Source of the DNA: Wyeomyia smithii
Taxonomy: Eukaryota > Arthropoda > Insecta > Diptera > Culicidae
NCBI RefSeq assembly: GCF_029784165.1
Contig: NC_073694.1
Coordinates: 163,754,342-163,818,341, forward strand
Reading direction: 5' to 3'
DNA: 64,000 nt
Below, one piece after another: positions 1 through 9,349 of the stretch. The notes under the pieces are model-generated. The model was given only the letters and a program-made list of their open reading frames with translations. It was not told where the DNA came from and did not search any database. Every line of letters begins with the position of its first letter. Position 1 is the first letter of the stretch. The position numbers and the translations under genes were made by a program.

Positions 1-52
1 ACGAACCGACGCCAATATCCGCGTTTCTTTGCTTTAGCCAAGCTTTTAAGCT

Positions 53-1507
53 TTGTATCAAGCTCCGAATACCGTAAATAGTCGCCAGGTATACCTCCCT
101 TCTGGTAGGCCAAAAACGCGTCGGATCTTTGCGTGTAGACATCGGAGCACTCTTTGGAACACAGCACGAAGAATGCGGAATCGCGTAACGGTCAACGAAA
201 GCGAGGAGTCTTCAAGTAGGTGGATATTTGATTTTGCCAGGAAAGTATGTCCGGACTCTGTTCCTGAGCAAAATAATGTTCGTGATGCGTCTCCGGGCCA
301 CGACGCGATAGAATCACCTTTTACGATGGCAGAATTTTCAGTTGCCCTCCTGTCCTGTAACAATAACGCGCCTGGGTTAGATAGAATCAAATTGAACTTG
401 TTGAAGAATCTACCCGGAAATGCCAAGAGGCGCTTGTTGAACTTGCTCCATAAGTTCCTGGAGCAAAACATTGTACCGCAGGATTGGAGGCAAGTGAAGG
501 TGATCGCCATCCAAAAACCAGGGAAACCAGCTTCTGATCACAACTCTTATAGGCCGATTGCAATGCTATCCTGTATCCGGAAATTGATGGAAAAAATGAT
601 ACTCCATCGTTTAGACCATTGGGTCGAATCAAACGGCCTACTATCGGATACTCAATTTGGCTTCCGCCGTGCCAAAGGGACGAATGATTGTCTTGCGCTG
701 CTTTCAACAGATATTCAGCTGGCGTATGCTCGCAAAGAACAAATGGCGTCTGCGTTCTTGGACATTAAGGGGGCTTTTGATTCCGTTTCTATTGACATTC
801 TTTCGGGCAAACTTCACCGACAAGGATTTTCTCCAATTTTAAACAATTTTTTGCACAATTTGTTGTCCGAAAAGCACATGCATTTTACGCACGGCGATTT
901 GGCAACTTTTCGCATTAGCTACATGGGTCTTCCCCAGGGCTCATGTTTAAGCCCCCTTCTTTACAACTTTTATGTAAATGACATCGACGAATGTCTGGCA
1001 AATTCATGCACGATAAGACAACTTGCAGACGACAGTGTAATCTCTGTTACAGGAGCCAAAGCTGCCGATTTGCAAGGACCATTGCAAGATACCTTGGACA
1101 ATTTGTCTGCTTGGGCTTTACAGCTAGGTATCGAATTCTCTCCGGAGAAGACTGAGATAGTAGTTTTTTCTAGGAAGCATGAACCTGCTCAGCTTCAAAC
1201 ACAATTAATGGGTAAAACGATTTCTCAGGTTTTGGTACACAAATATCTTGGTATCTGGTTCGACTCTTAAGGCACCTGGGGTTGTCACGTGAGGTATCTG
1301 ATGAAAAAATGTCAACAAAGAGTGAATTTTCTTCGTACAATAACCGGACAATGGTGGGGAGCCCATCCAGGAGACCTTATAAGGCTTTACCAAACAACGA
1401 TATTGTCTGTAATTGAATACGGGTGTTTCTGCTTCCGCTCCGCAGCAAACACACATCTGATCAAACTGGAGCGAATACAATATCGTTGCAGTCGACCCAT
1501 ACGATGA
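53..1507 (+). pseudogene. Reverse transcriptase domain, interrupted by a stop
   Basis: The reading frame from 53 encodes an RT palm and fingers: YRPIAMLSCIRKLMEKM (near residue 165), QFGFRRAKGTNDC (about 203), the FLDIKGAFDSVS catalytic-aspartate block, GLPQGSCLSPLLYNFYVNDID and the catalytic RQLADDSVISV box, which has LADD where FADD is usual. A TAA at 1268-1270 breaks the frame just after YLGIWFDS. The same frame reopens at once and runs to 1507 through the thumb region (MKKCQQRVNFL, YQTTILSVIEYG). Family alignments have a sense codon at the stop, so this is a point nonsense mutation. Upstream of 53 all frames carry stops, so the start is not a true start. The enzyme would have copied the element RNA at a nicked target. 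Confidence 0.85.
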
Positions 1508-2712
1508 GTTTGGAGGTCTTAGCTGGAGTACTACCATTGAAAAACCGCTTCTGGAGCCTGTCTTCTCGTATTCTTATCAAATGTGAGGTCTTGAACCGTT
1601 CCGTGATTGAAAATTTTGAAAGGTTAATCGAACTTAATTCTCAAACCCGTTTTATGACATTGTATTTCCATCACATGTCCCAAAATATTAACCCTTCTTC
1701 GAATATTCCAAATCGTGTCGACTTATCAAATACTTCTGATTCTACTGTGTTTTTCGATACATCCATGATAGAAGAAACTCGTGGAATCCCGGATCATTTA
1801 CGCGTGCAGCAGATCCCCAAAATTTTTTCCAATAAATATCGAAACATCAACTGCAACAATATGTTCTACACTGACGGATCACTTCTTGATGGGTCCACTG
1901 GCTTCGGTATTTTCAATAGCAATTTAACCGTCTCCCATAAGCTCGATAATCCTGCTTCTGTTTACGTCGCAGAATTGGCTGCAATTAAGTACACCCTAGG
2001 GATTATCGAAAAAATGCCCACGGACCATTATTTCATCTTTACGGACAGTCTCAGTTCCATTGAGGCTCTCCGATCGATGAAAGATGTTAAGCACTCTCCG
2101 TATTTCCTGGGGAAAATACGGGAACATCTGAGTGCTTTATCCGAAAAATCGTTTCAGATTACCTTAGCGTGGGTCCCTTCTCACTGCTCGATATCGGGCA
2201 ATGAGAAAGCGGACTCTTTGGCTAAGGTGGGCGCAACAAACGGTGATATGTATGAAAGACCAATTGCTTTTAATGAATTTTTCGCACTTGTGCGTCAGAA
2301 TACGATCATCAGTTGGCAAAATGCTTGGACCAGAGGGGAATTGGGAAGGTGGTTACATTCCATAATCCCCAAAGTATCGACGAACCCGTGGTTCAAGGGG
2401 TTGGATGTAGGTCGGGATTTCATTTGCGTGATGTCCCGGCTTATGTCCAATCACTATAGATTTGACGCGCATCTCCGTCGTGTTGGGCTCGGGGAAAGTG
2501 GTATCTGTGCCTGTGGTGAGGGTTATCACGACAAAGAGCATGTGGTTTGGTCATGCCCTGTACACCGTGACGCCAGGTCTAAATTAATAGCTTCCCTGCA
2601 GGCCGAAAGTAGGCAGCCGGCTGTTCCTGTTCGTGATGTCTTGGCGAGCCGTGACCTATCCTACATGTCCCTTATATACGTTTTCCTGAAATCCATCCAC
2701 GCCCCAGTTTAA
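1490..2712 (+). pseudogene. RNase H domain and C-terminal Cys/His motif, frameshifted from RT
   Basis: Homology moves to another frame at about 1490-1505: the upstream frame ends LERIQYRCSRPIR, and the new frame resumes with TMSLEVLAGVLPLKNRFW. Related elements have a few more residues between these blocks, so a short frame-changing deletion is likely. The RNase H core is visible: YTDGSLLDGSTGFGIF (first Asp), ELAAIKYTL (Glu), FTDSLSSIEAL (Asp) and WVPSHCSISGNEKADSLAK (His and last Asp). The C-terminus has CACGEGYHDKEHVVWSCPVH, a Cys/His cluster usual after RNase H in these elements. The longer open frame back to 1423 is an out-of-frame overlap, not the true start. All four acidic residues appear present, so the domain was lost by the break, not by active-site decay. 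Confidence 0.85.
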
Positions 2713-3106
2713 TCCTATTCCCTTCCGCCTACATCTAACCAAACGACAAGAACACGTTAAGACCCCGGACTCGGAAACAGCAACTAGACCCGCACGATAC
2801 TCTCAGGTCCCGAGGGAGACAACCCAATATGCCAGTCCGTAATATCTTGGCCCAGCAGCGGAACATATTCAATATGCTGCTTACCTATGGCGATGGAAAA
2901 CCATCAAACAACAAATCAGTGCCTTTAATGCAAAACATTCTAGCTTTAAGTTAGATTTAGTTTCAGCTCGTAGTCGGCAGTGAGGATAAAAAATTTGCTT
3001 TTAGTTATTAAAATACTTTAGAAAGTAAGCTACCAGATATAATTGGCGCCGTTAAACATTAAATTGTATTTGTGCCGTGTCAAATAAACTATAGATGAAG
3101 AAAAAA

Positions 3107-3130
3107 AAATTCCCCCCTATTAAAAAAAAA
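3107..3130 (+). mobile_element. Possible 3'-terminal stub of the Jockey family
   Basis: Right after the I-clade tail comes ATTCCCCCCTATTAAAAAAA. This matches the extreme 3' end of the Jockey-like element near 28740 (read on the minus strand), where the same C-run, TATTA and poly-A occur. It may be a very short 5'-truncated Jockey insertion or an older tail into which the I-clade element inserted. At about 20 bp, chance is not excluded. Confidence 0.35.
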
Positions 3131-3780
3131 TTTGAATTAAACACCGCATCTACTGAAGTGCGTTTGATTTCTTGCAGAAACATACGTACCGGTCGTATTC
3201 GTAATACACGAGTCTCGCGCTCATCATCATTTGATTCCATCACTTGCCACGTAGAAATAATAACATAAACCTTTCTCTCCGTCGCAGAATAGAGATGCAA
3301 GAATAAGCTTAGTCTTAGTATGACCGTTCAGCTGAAGATTGCCTGCTCGTTGCTTTTATAAAAGCGTGTCGCAAATCGAGTTCGGTTGATAAATATCGTG
3401 ATTGATTTAGTTACTACACAAAGTATACCTATCACAGAATCGCGTCTTTCGGAATGCATTTGCTTTCTCGAGAGTATTCGAGATTGGACATAAACAAATG
3501 TTTAAACATTTGGATTCATCGGGTGGTGGATGGTTGACGCGCGCCGCTCGTATATATTCGCGGTGATTGACATTAAAGATACCTCGCTCGCCTTCGTAAT
3601 GATCTTACTTCGCGCGCAACATAATTCGATTTCATCACTTACCACGGTGATACACACCTTTCCTTTCCGTCACAGTCGTGGAGATGCAAAGGTAAGCTCA
3701 ACAATTTAGTATTTTAAGTAAATGGATTTCATAATGATAAAAGTATAATGTATAAAATTTTACGTTGAGGCCAGTTGGTT
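3131..3780. other. Noncoding DNA with a diverged ~110-bp duplication
   Basis: No coding sequence is seen. Two diverged copies of a block sit at about 3190-3305 and 3595-3695, sharing TTCATCACTT or TCCATCACTT followed by CCACG, CCTTTC, CCGTC and GAGATGCAA. Between them are a TTTATAAAAG TATA-like site (3355-3364) and TATATATTCGCGG near 3551. This could be an internal repeat of a lost promoter or 5' UTR; the origin is not recognised. Confidence 0.4.
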
Positions 3781-4440
3781 TTAAACAGTCTTTGGGTTAT
3801 GTTTCTTTCCAAATCTTTTGAACCACATCACAAATTAATATGAAATAAATTCATTGTTAGAGACAACCCGTTCGTATGACACATCTTTTGTTCAAATAAG
3901 TTATGTAATCTTTGAGATAAGAGACTTCCGTTATTTTTACAATTTGATACATTATGGTTAAAGTGAAAGTCTGACTGTAATAAAATAATTTAGAACCTTT
4001 GGTGCAAGAAGGCTAAAATCATCCCAGCCATCTCTGAGGAAAACCGGTGGCGAACCAGCTTGTGGCTGAAAGCCACCTTAATAAAGCAAAAAAAAAAATC
4101 TCCGAGGACAGTGAGTGAGTTTAAAAAGTCTTCGGAGTACAATACTTTTCATAACTTTTGAACCACATGTCTAATCATTATGAAATTCATTTGTTAAAGG
4201 TTTTAAAGGTAGCCTATTCATTTGATTTCAATTTTGTTCAGATCGGTTGTGTAGTTTCTGTGTTGATAAAGTTTTGTGATTTTACATTTTGGTACATAAC
4301 GGACAGAGTTACAGCCTGATTACAGTGTAATTAAATAGTGTATTATGGTGTAGCTCGACCTTTAATTTGACACTAATTTTGTGAAAATCGATTCAACCAT
4401 CTCTGAGAAAAATGGGTTAGTTTTAGCAGTCTATAGAACA
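3781..4440 (+). repeat. Degenerate ~305-bp tandem units (CATCTCTGAG family)
   Basis: Two diverged units run head to tail. Each begins near AGTCTT(T/C) and ends near CAGCCATCTCTGAGAAAA then GTGAGTGAG. The spacing of CATCTCTGAG is about 305 bp once the small insertion at 4043-4097 is removed. Further units lie at 10984-11940 and, inverted, at 24690-24835. Confidence 0.75.
4043..4097 (+). mobile_element. Tiny 5'-truncated non-LTR insertion with target-site duplication
   Basis: About 55 bp interrupt the tandem unit. They contain a small hairpin (GTGGCTGAAAGCCAC), TTAATAAAGC and an A-run, a typical retroposon 3' end. The flanks ATCTCTGAGGAAA (from 4030) and ATCTCCGAGGACA (from 4098) are a slightly diverged ~13-bp target-site duplication. 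Other unit copies (near 11431) show the unoccupied site. Confidence 0.7.
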
Positions 4441-4820
4441 CTGTGGAAACAATTGTTAAGGAGATATAAGGTTTCATCGCACATACAAAGCAATTTGCTC
4501 CATTGTGCGTCGCACACTGTTTCCAAAGCTGCATAAACATGATTGAAAATATTTTGACCCGAAAAAAAAAAGATTTTAGAGCCGTAGTGCCTTCAGCAAA
4601 GATGTGCCTTTATTTATTCTAAATGTTGTAGAAGTTGCAATTCTTTGATCATCCTATCGAAAAGTGAGCAACGAATTTCATTTTTCTCTTTTTGTATATA
4701 AAAATTCACCTTGTTCGGCAAAGTTGTACCATATTTTATAAGAAACAAAGAAAGTGGTGAAAGACACCACGCTTCTATCTGCCTATTAAAATCGATTTTT
4801 GTGGAGCTTTCTATAAATTG
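4441..4820 (+). repeat. Left half of the old repeat that hosts the inverted-arm element
   Basis: This segment matches, in reverse, 24355-24690: a block with GTGCGTCGCAC, a poly-A stretch, CTTTATTTATTCTA and ATCTGCCTATTAAAATCG. In the 24-kb copy the sequence runs without a break into the block that here appears only after 7798. It therefore provides the unoccupied site for the 4827-7791 insertion. Confidence 0.75.
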
Positions 4821-4826
4821 CCTATG

Positions 4827-5570
4827 AGCAGAATCATTTCAAATCGCCTGGAAATACGCGAAAATTTAATCGACCATTTTTGATTTGAATGAAACTTTAC
4901 ACACGTATTTGGCTTAGCAAACTGAGCATTTTTCACAGGTGCAGAGATTTTTTACACCCATGAGTTACATTCTAAAAGGGCGTATGCCTTTTGGCATAGG
5001 TTTTATTCGAAGCATTGTAGCCCAGAAACCGTTGGTTGTATAGAAAACCTGTCTGAGAATGAGTTGTAGGGAATTAAAAATGCACCATAAAAAAAATATA
5101 CACTGTACAAAAAAAATTCATTTTTACCAAAAAAAATTAAAAATAAACATTAAATTTCAATTTAAAAAAAAGAGTTGAATTTTTTTCTTATTTTTTTTTT
5201 TTGAAGAAACTTGACGTTAATACGCAACTTTAAAAAAAAAGTCCAGGATGGAGAAATGAAAAATAATTTTTTCATGGTAGATTAATTTTTTTATGAAAAT
5301 TCTAATTTAAACATTTTTCAAAATAATTGTATTCTGATGATTTTAAAAGATGCAGAGAGTCATTTTAAATCAAAAAGCTCTTGGTAGTTAACATTATAAG
5401 GGCATTGGTTTTCGAGTTATTTCTAATTTAAGCTCGAAAAATTATAATTATTTGGGAAAATACACGTTTTTCTTAATTTGTCCATGGTTCTCCAGCAAAA
5501 ACCATACGTTCATTGGAATGCTTGATCAAAAATATACAATTCATTCTTTGACAACAAAACGATTGGGCTA
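4827..5570 (+). repeat. Left inverted arm
   Basis: This arm pairs with 7060-7791 in reverse. Shared landmarks in order are TTTTTGATTTGAATGAAAC, CCTTTTGGCATAGG, CCCAGAAACCG, a long A/T-run block, TCCAGGATGGAGAAATGAAA and GACAACAAAACGAT. Differences are scattered substitutions and small A/T-run length changes. Confidence 0.85.
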
Positions 5571-5604
5571 ACGGTTCTCAAGAAAAGAGTTAAATGTTTT
5601 AAGT

Positions 5605-5921
5605 CAGCGGTTCTCAACCTGGGGTACGCTACCCCTGGGGGTACTCGAAAGCCTGCAGGGGGTACGCGAAAGAAAAATCAGTAATGGCGGATAAAGTAAT
5701 TTTTCTTTATAATTCTTTACTTTCTATTCAATGTTGCTCCTAAAACATGACTGTAGCAATCAAACAAACGAAGTTGAATTTAAAACCTGATCTAGACCTC
5801 CACAACATGATCTACCACTACCACTCTCCCACTCTGCGAGAACATTCCAAGCCAGGGGGTACAATTGATATGAAAAATATCGCCAAGGGGTACGCGGACA
5901 AAGAAAGGTTGAGAACCGCTG
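5605..5921 (+). mobile_element. hAT MITE copy 1, perfect 8-bp TSD
   Basis: The 317-bp element has terminal inverted repeats (TIRs) CAGCGGTTCTCAACCT and GGTTGAGAACCGCTG, flanked by TTTTAAGT at 5597-5604 and 5922-5929. It carries GGGGTACGC motifs near both ends. Two relatives are at 25588 and 36960. Short open frames inside it, shared by all copies, are not evidence of a protein. An 8-bp duplication with CAG...CTG ends is typical of hAT. Confidence 0.93.
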
Positions 5922-5929
5922 TTTTAAGT

Positions 5930-6203
5930 GATATAAATATATATAAGAATCAAATATTTCTTTTCGAGTTTTATTATCTTAAGAACATATTTTTTCATGA
6001 CATAGATACGTTACAGAACTAGTTTCACCTTATATTTCATATACATCATAAGTAAATGATTCGTCATCTTGTGAAAACAGCTTCGTTTGTATCTTGTTTT
6101 CTGTAATCGAAACAAAAGAGTAATACTTTTGTGTGGCAGCTATTATTATAGATTTTTTGAAAATATTGCTCCATTCTGTTACTCCTTGTTCATATACTTC
6201 ATA
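5930..6203. other. AT-rich spacer in the core of the inverted-arm element
   Basis: Nothing coding is seen. On the minus strand this lies just past the end of the transposase-like ORF and may be its 3' UTR. Confidence 0.4.
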
Positions 6204-6879
6204 TTATACCCAACTAAATGGCATTTTTGATGAATTTTTATTACTTTTCTGATTAGACCAATCATACAATTCTTTTGCGCTTGTAGTGGGATGTTCATGT
6301 TCTTTAGCTAAACTTGCATTTCCTGCCATTCGTTTTAATATGCCACCAATTGCATCGCATGGGCCTTTAACATGAGAAGTCGCAAAAAATGCCACTCTGC
6401 ATCGACGTTATATTTTGTTTTGAACTTGCAAAGTTTTTTCTATTTTTATATTGTGAGGCAGCTCCATCAGACATTAATATCGCTTTTTTCAACTCTATTG
6501 TTGTTTTCAAAAAACTCATTAATTTGGCAATGAACACCTGAACCGCAACAGTATCATGATGGAGTACTTCCGATATTATGATGAAGCTGGTATTCTTAAG
6601 TGTTCCAGATTCTGAATAGTAAACAACGAAGGGATGAATGGTGGCTTGACTATCATTCAAATAACTAAACGAATCACAAATTGATAAAGACGTATTAAAA
6701 TGAGCTTGACTGTTCAATGTTTTTAATTTTGCAATAACGTTCTCGTTTAGTTTGCGTAAGCTTGATGAGCACCGATGACCAGGAAAGGGTTTACAGCATT
6801 TGGGCTTGGTGTATTCCTTTTTCACTTTATTCATCTTCACAAAATGCAAACTGTTACGTACACATCTGGAGTAGTGCAA
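6204..6879 (-). pseudogene. Transposase-like protein fragment, frameshifted
   Basis: Two minus-strand frames join into one protein. The N-terminal frame (6879 down to 6367) has a basic Cys/His-containing stretch (KCCKPFPGHRCSS), then IIISEVLHHDTVAVQVF and the block MSDGAASQYKNRKNFA. The C-terminal frame (6395 down to 6204) has FFATSHVKGPCDAIGG and ELYDWSNQKSN. In the third frame DAEWHF lies between them, so two small frameshifts sit near 6385-6425, one in a T-run. I recall similar D...SQYKN...TSHGKGPCD blocks in uncharacterised animal transposon proteins; the first Asp and the His/Asp block could be catalytic, which is inference. It lies inside the long inverted arms and is probably the remnant transposase of that element. 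The start at 6879 is only the first ATG in the frame. Confidence 0.6.
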
Positions 6880-7059
6880 TCGTATTTATATACGAAAACA
6901 GATATTATAAACAACCCAGTAGTTATTGGTTGCGTACTTTAAAAACAGTTAGTATTAGTAAACAAGTAGGTAGTGTTGCACGACAAACATATTTTTTTAT
7001 AAAACATTCGGCAAGGGGGAACGTGTAGGTAGGCTAAGTTTTAGCGCTTGAGTTATTTA
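6880..7059. other. 5' side of the transposase-like ORF
   Basis: A short AT-rich gap lies between the ORF start and the right arm. No convincing exon is visible, but any 5' coding exon or promoter of the element would lie here. Confidence 0.3.
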
Positions 7060-7791
7060 TCCGATCGTTTTGTTGTCAAAGAATGAATTGTATTTTTTTG
7101 ATCAAGCATTTCAATGAACGTAAGGTTTTTGCTGGAGAACCATGGACAAATTAAGAAAAACGTGTATTTTCCGACATATAATTAATTTATCGAGCTTAAA
7201 TTTAAAATAACTCGAAAACCAATGCGTTTAGAATGTTAACTACCAAGAGCTTTTTGATTTAAAATGACTCTCTGCATCTTTTAAAATCATCAGAATGCAA
7301 ATATTTTGAAAAATGTTTGAATTAGAATTTTTATAAAAAAATTATTCTGCCATAAATAAAATATTTTTCATTTCTCCATCCTGGACTTTTTTTTAAAAGT
7401 TGCGTATTAACGTCAAGTTTCTTCAAAAAAAAAATAAGAAAAAAGTTCAACTCTTTTTTTTTTTAAATTGAAATTTAATGTTTATTTTTAATTTTTTTTG
7501 GTCAAAAAAATTTTTTTGGTACAGTGTATATTTTTTTTATGGTGCATTTTTAATTCCCTACAACTCATTCTCAGACAGTTTTTCTATACAACCAACGGTT
7601 TCTGGGCTACAATGCTTCGAATAAAACCTATGCCAAAAGGCATACGCCCTTTTAGAATGTAACTCATGGGTGTAAAAAATCGCTCCATCTGTGGAAAATG
7701 CTCAGTTTGCTGAGCCAAATACGTGTGCAAAGTTTCATTCAAATCAAAAATGGGCGATATTCGACCATCGGTTATTTGGCGCGATCTTGCT
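7060..7791 (-). repeat. Right inverted arm
   Basis: This is the reverse complement of 4827-5570, ending GATCTTGCT next to CCTATG. The outermost ~40 bp are more diverged between arms than the rest. Confidence 0.85.
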
Positions 7792-7797
7792 CCTATG

Positions 7798-8041
7798 TTT
7801 TTTCAATACAACTTCTTATAGTGATTTTCTATACCTTCTATAATTTTTTGTTCCACAATGTTGTTTGCTACAATAAAACAAACAAATTCTCCAAAAAAAG
7901 TTTATTTTTGCCTTTCTCCTAGAAAGGTATAGCAATCACTTGCAAAACCGAAGATGTAAAAGTGCTCCAAAGGGCCGAATGGCATATATCACTCGACTCA
8001 GCTCGACGCTGAGCTGAGCATTTTCTGTATGTGTGTGTATG

Positions 8042-8078
<37 letters not shown>

Positions 8079-8093
8079 CTGTGTGTGTATATG
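7798..8093 (-). repeat. End module of the old repeat plus (TG)n microsatellite
   Basis: This carries AATGTTGTTTGCTAC, CCTTTCTCCTAGAAAGGTAT, GCAAAACCGAAG and a near-palindrome CTCAGCTCGACGCTGAGCTGAG-like block, then an imperfect TG run (8026-8090). The same module, in the other orientation and always next to a CA/TG run, occurs at 11946-12135 and 23946-24260. Confidence 0.8.
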
Positions 8094-8289
8094 CAGATTT
8101 TAATATCTGCTTTGAACAATAGATGTGGCCTCAAAATAAATTAAATGTGGTATCGTTCTATTTGGACGTTCCCGGTATCGCCCGTGAATAAATTGTTCGA
8201 AATTGAGAGCCATTTCTATTATTTCGCTTTGTTTTAAGCACTAACATTACGTCAAATTTCATATTTCATACTTCAATTACAACGTCAAT
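8094..8289 (-). repeat. Dispersed repeat segment (CCGGTATCGCCCGTG block)
   Basis: Read in reverse it matches 22590-22700 and part of 10905-10985: CGAACAATTTATTCACG, GATACCGGGAACGTCC, ACGATACCACATTTA and TTGAGGCC. It is the neighbour of the microsatellite module in several places, so these are parts of one longer composite repeat. Confidence 0.7.
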
Positions 8290-8835
8290 ATTTTAGAACC
8301 CAAAGAGTGAATAACCTTTATTGCATTGAAGCGCTCATGTAATTTTTTTTTTTTACAAATAAATAGTTTGAATGAGAAAGGCTGGGTCTGACCGCTAGGT
8401 GGATTAATTTGGGTTTTATCTCACATATTTCTTTGCTTTTTGACGCTTTCTATTAACACAATGCACCAATTTACTAACAGATATTTACAAAATCCGCAAA
8501 TATCTACAGATAAAACCATTTCAAGTCTAAAAGAAGTTTTGTGTGTGAAGAGTGTGATGAGAATAAACCCATACTTAAAGGTCCTTTTGCCAACGAATGG
8601 CTTGGTTCTACAAAGATTCGAACCTATCACCACTCGCTTGTCAAAGCAGACTCTGTAGCCTTGCGGCTACGAAACTCTACAAAACCTGCTGTTAGAACCT
8701 AATAAAAACCTAAATTAATCCACCTAGCGGTCAGACCCAGCCTTTATCATTCAAACCTTTATTTGTAAAAATAGATTTACAAGAACGCTTCAATCCAATA
8801 AATGTATTTTCACTCTTTAGGTTTTAAAATATTGA
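8290..8835. mobile_element. Foldback element with tRNA-like centre
   Basis: Arms at about 8290-8417 and 8703-8835 are inverted copies sharing AAAGAGTGAATA, TGAGAAAGGC or its equivalent, GGGTCTGACCGCTAGGTGG and ATTAATTTGGGTTTT. The ~285-bp centre contains a tRNA-derived-looking stretch on the minus strand: GTAGCCGCAAGGCTACAGAG (A-box region, about 8650-8670) and GGTTCGAATC (B box, 8615-8624). A related, partly rearranged copy lies at 21625-22520. Confidence 0.65.
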
Positions 8836-8839
8836 ATAT

Positions 8840-9345
8840 ATGATAGTTTAAGACCCCTCCCTCTTCTGGGGTAACAAATATGTCTATAATAGTTGGACGC
8901 TCCTCCCTTTCCTGGAAGGGAGGGATTCCATACAAATGAAACACAAATTTCTGCACATCTCGAGAGCTAATCTAAATGGAACCAAATTTGGCAGGTAAAT
9001 GTTTTTAGTGGTAAAAAATATGTACATAATGTATTGACACCCCTCCTTCTTTTGGTGTTTCTGCCTGCCTATGCTCCATTCTATAACCCGATTGCCATAC
9101 AAATGAAACACATATTTTCTGCACATCTCGAGAACTAACCGAGTAAATGGAACCAAATTTAGCATGTGAATGTTTTTAGGGGTAACAAATATGTCCATAA
9201 TAGTGCGACTCCCCTCCCTTTTCTGGAATAGAAGGGTTCCACACAAATGAAACACAAATTTCTGCACATCTCGCGAACTAATCAACTAAATGGAACCATA
9301 TTTGGCAGGTGAATGTTTTTAGTGGTAACAAATATGTTCCATAAT
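8840..9345 (+). repeat. Tandem array, ~165-bp unit, about three copies
   Basis: Each unit has a CCCCTCC block, ATACAAATGAAACACA, TTCTGCACATCTCG, AATGGAACCA and GTGAATGTTTTTAG then GGTAACAAATATGT. The open frame on the minus strand at 8884-9285 simply crosses this repeat and is not a gene. Confidence 0.85.
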
Positions 9346-9349
9346 CGAC

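Larger units (their letters stand above)
1..3106 (+). mobile_element. I-clade (RNase H-bearing) non-LTR retrotransposon, 3' part, decayed
   Basis: The window opens inside a non-LTR element, in the linker before the reverse transcriptase (RT); ORF1 and the endonuclease lie upstream or are lost. Domain order is RT (about 300-1270), RNase H (1860-2250), then a Cys/His cluster near 2505-2560, the order of I-group elements and their relatives. A stop ends the protein at 2710-2712. About 390 bp of 3' UTR follow, with the tail motif TTGTGCCGTGTCAAATAAA near 3069 and a short A-run at about 3100. The same tail motif occurs near 14740 and, decayed, near 45890. At least one nonsense codon and one frameshift show the copy is dead. 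The exact clade (I, Loner, LOA-like) cannot be fixed by eye. Confidence 0.85.
4827..7791. mobile_element. ~2.97-kb DNA transposon with ~740-bp inverted arms, unclassified
   Basis: Two long arms (4827-5570 and 7060-7791) are near-complete inverted copies of each other. They flank a core with a broken transposase-like ORF on the minus strand. The element starts AGCAGAATC and ends GATCTTGCT, and is flanked by CCTATG on both sides (4821-4826 and 7792-7797). A copy of the surrounding repeat near 24345-24365 has a single CCTATG (reverse complement CATAGG), so a 6-bp target duplication is supported; a 4-bp reading (CTAT, with GAGCA termini) is also possible. The arm length fits a foldback-like architecture. 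Superfamily is uncertain: IS3EU-type elements are said to make 6-bp duplications, but this is only a suggestion. A hAT MITE has inserted in the core. Confidence 0.75.

Noticed and set aside
5747..6022. 91-codon ORF also partly present at 25562-25762 and 37109-37387.
   Set aside because: It lies inside the hAT MITE; copies differ by frameshifts and it has no domain.
8884..9285. 133-codon minus-strand ORF with internal repeats.
   Set aside because: It crosses the ~165-bp tandem array, which explains the internal repetition.
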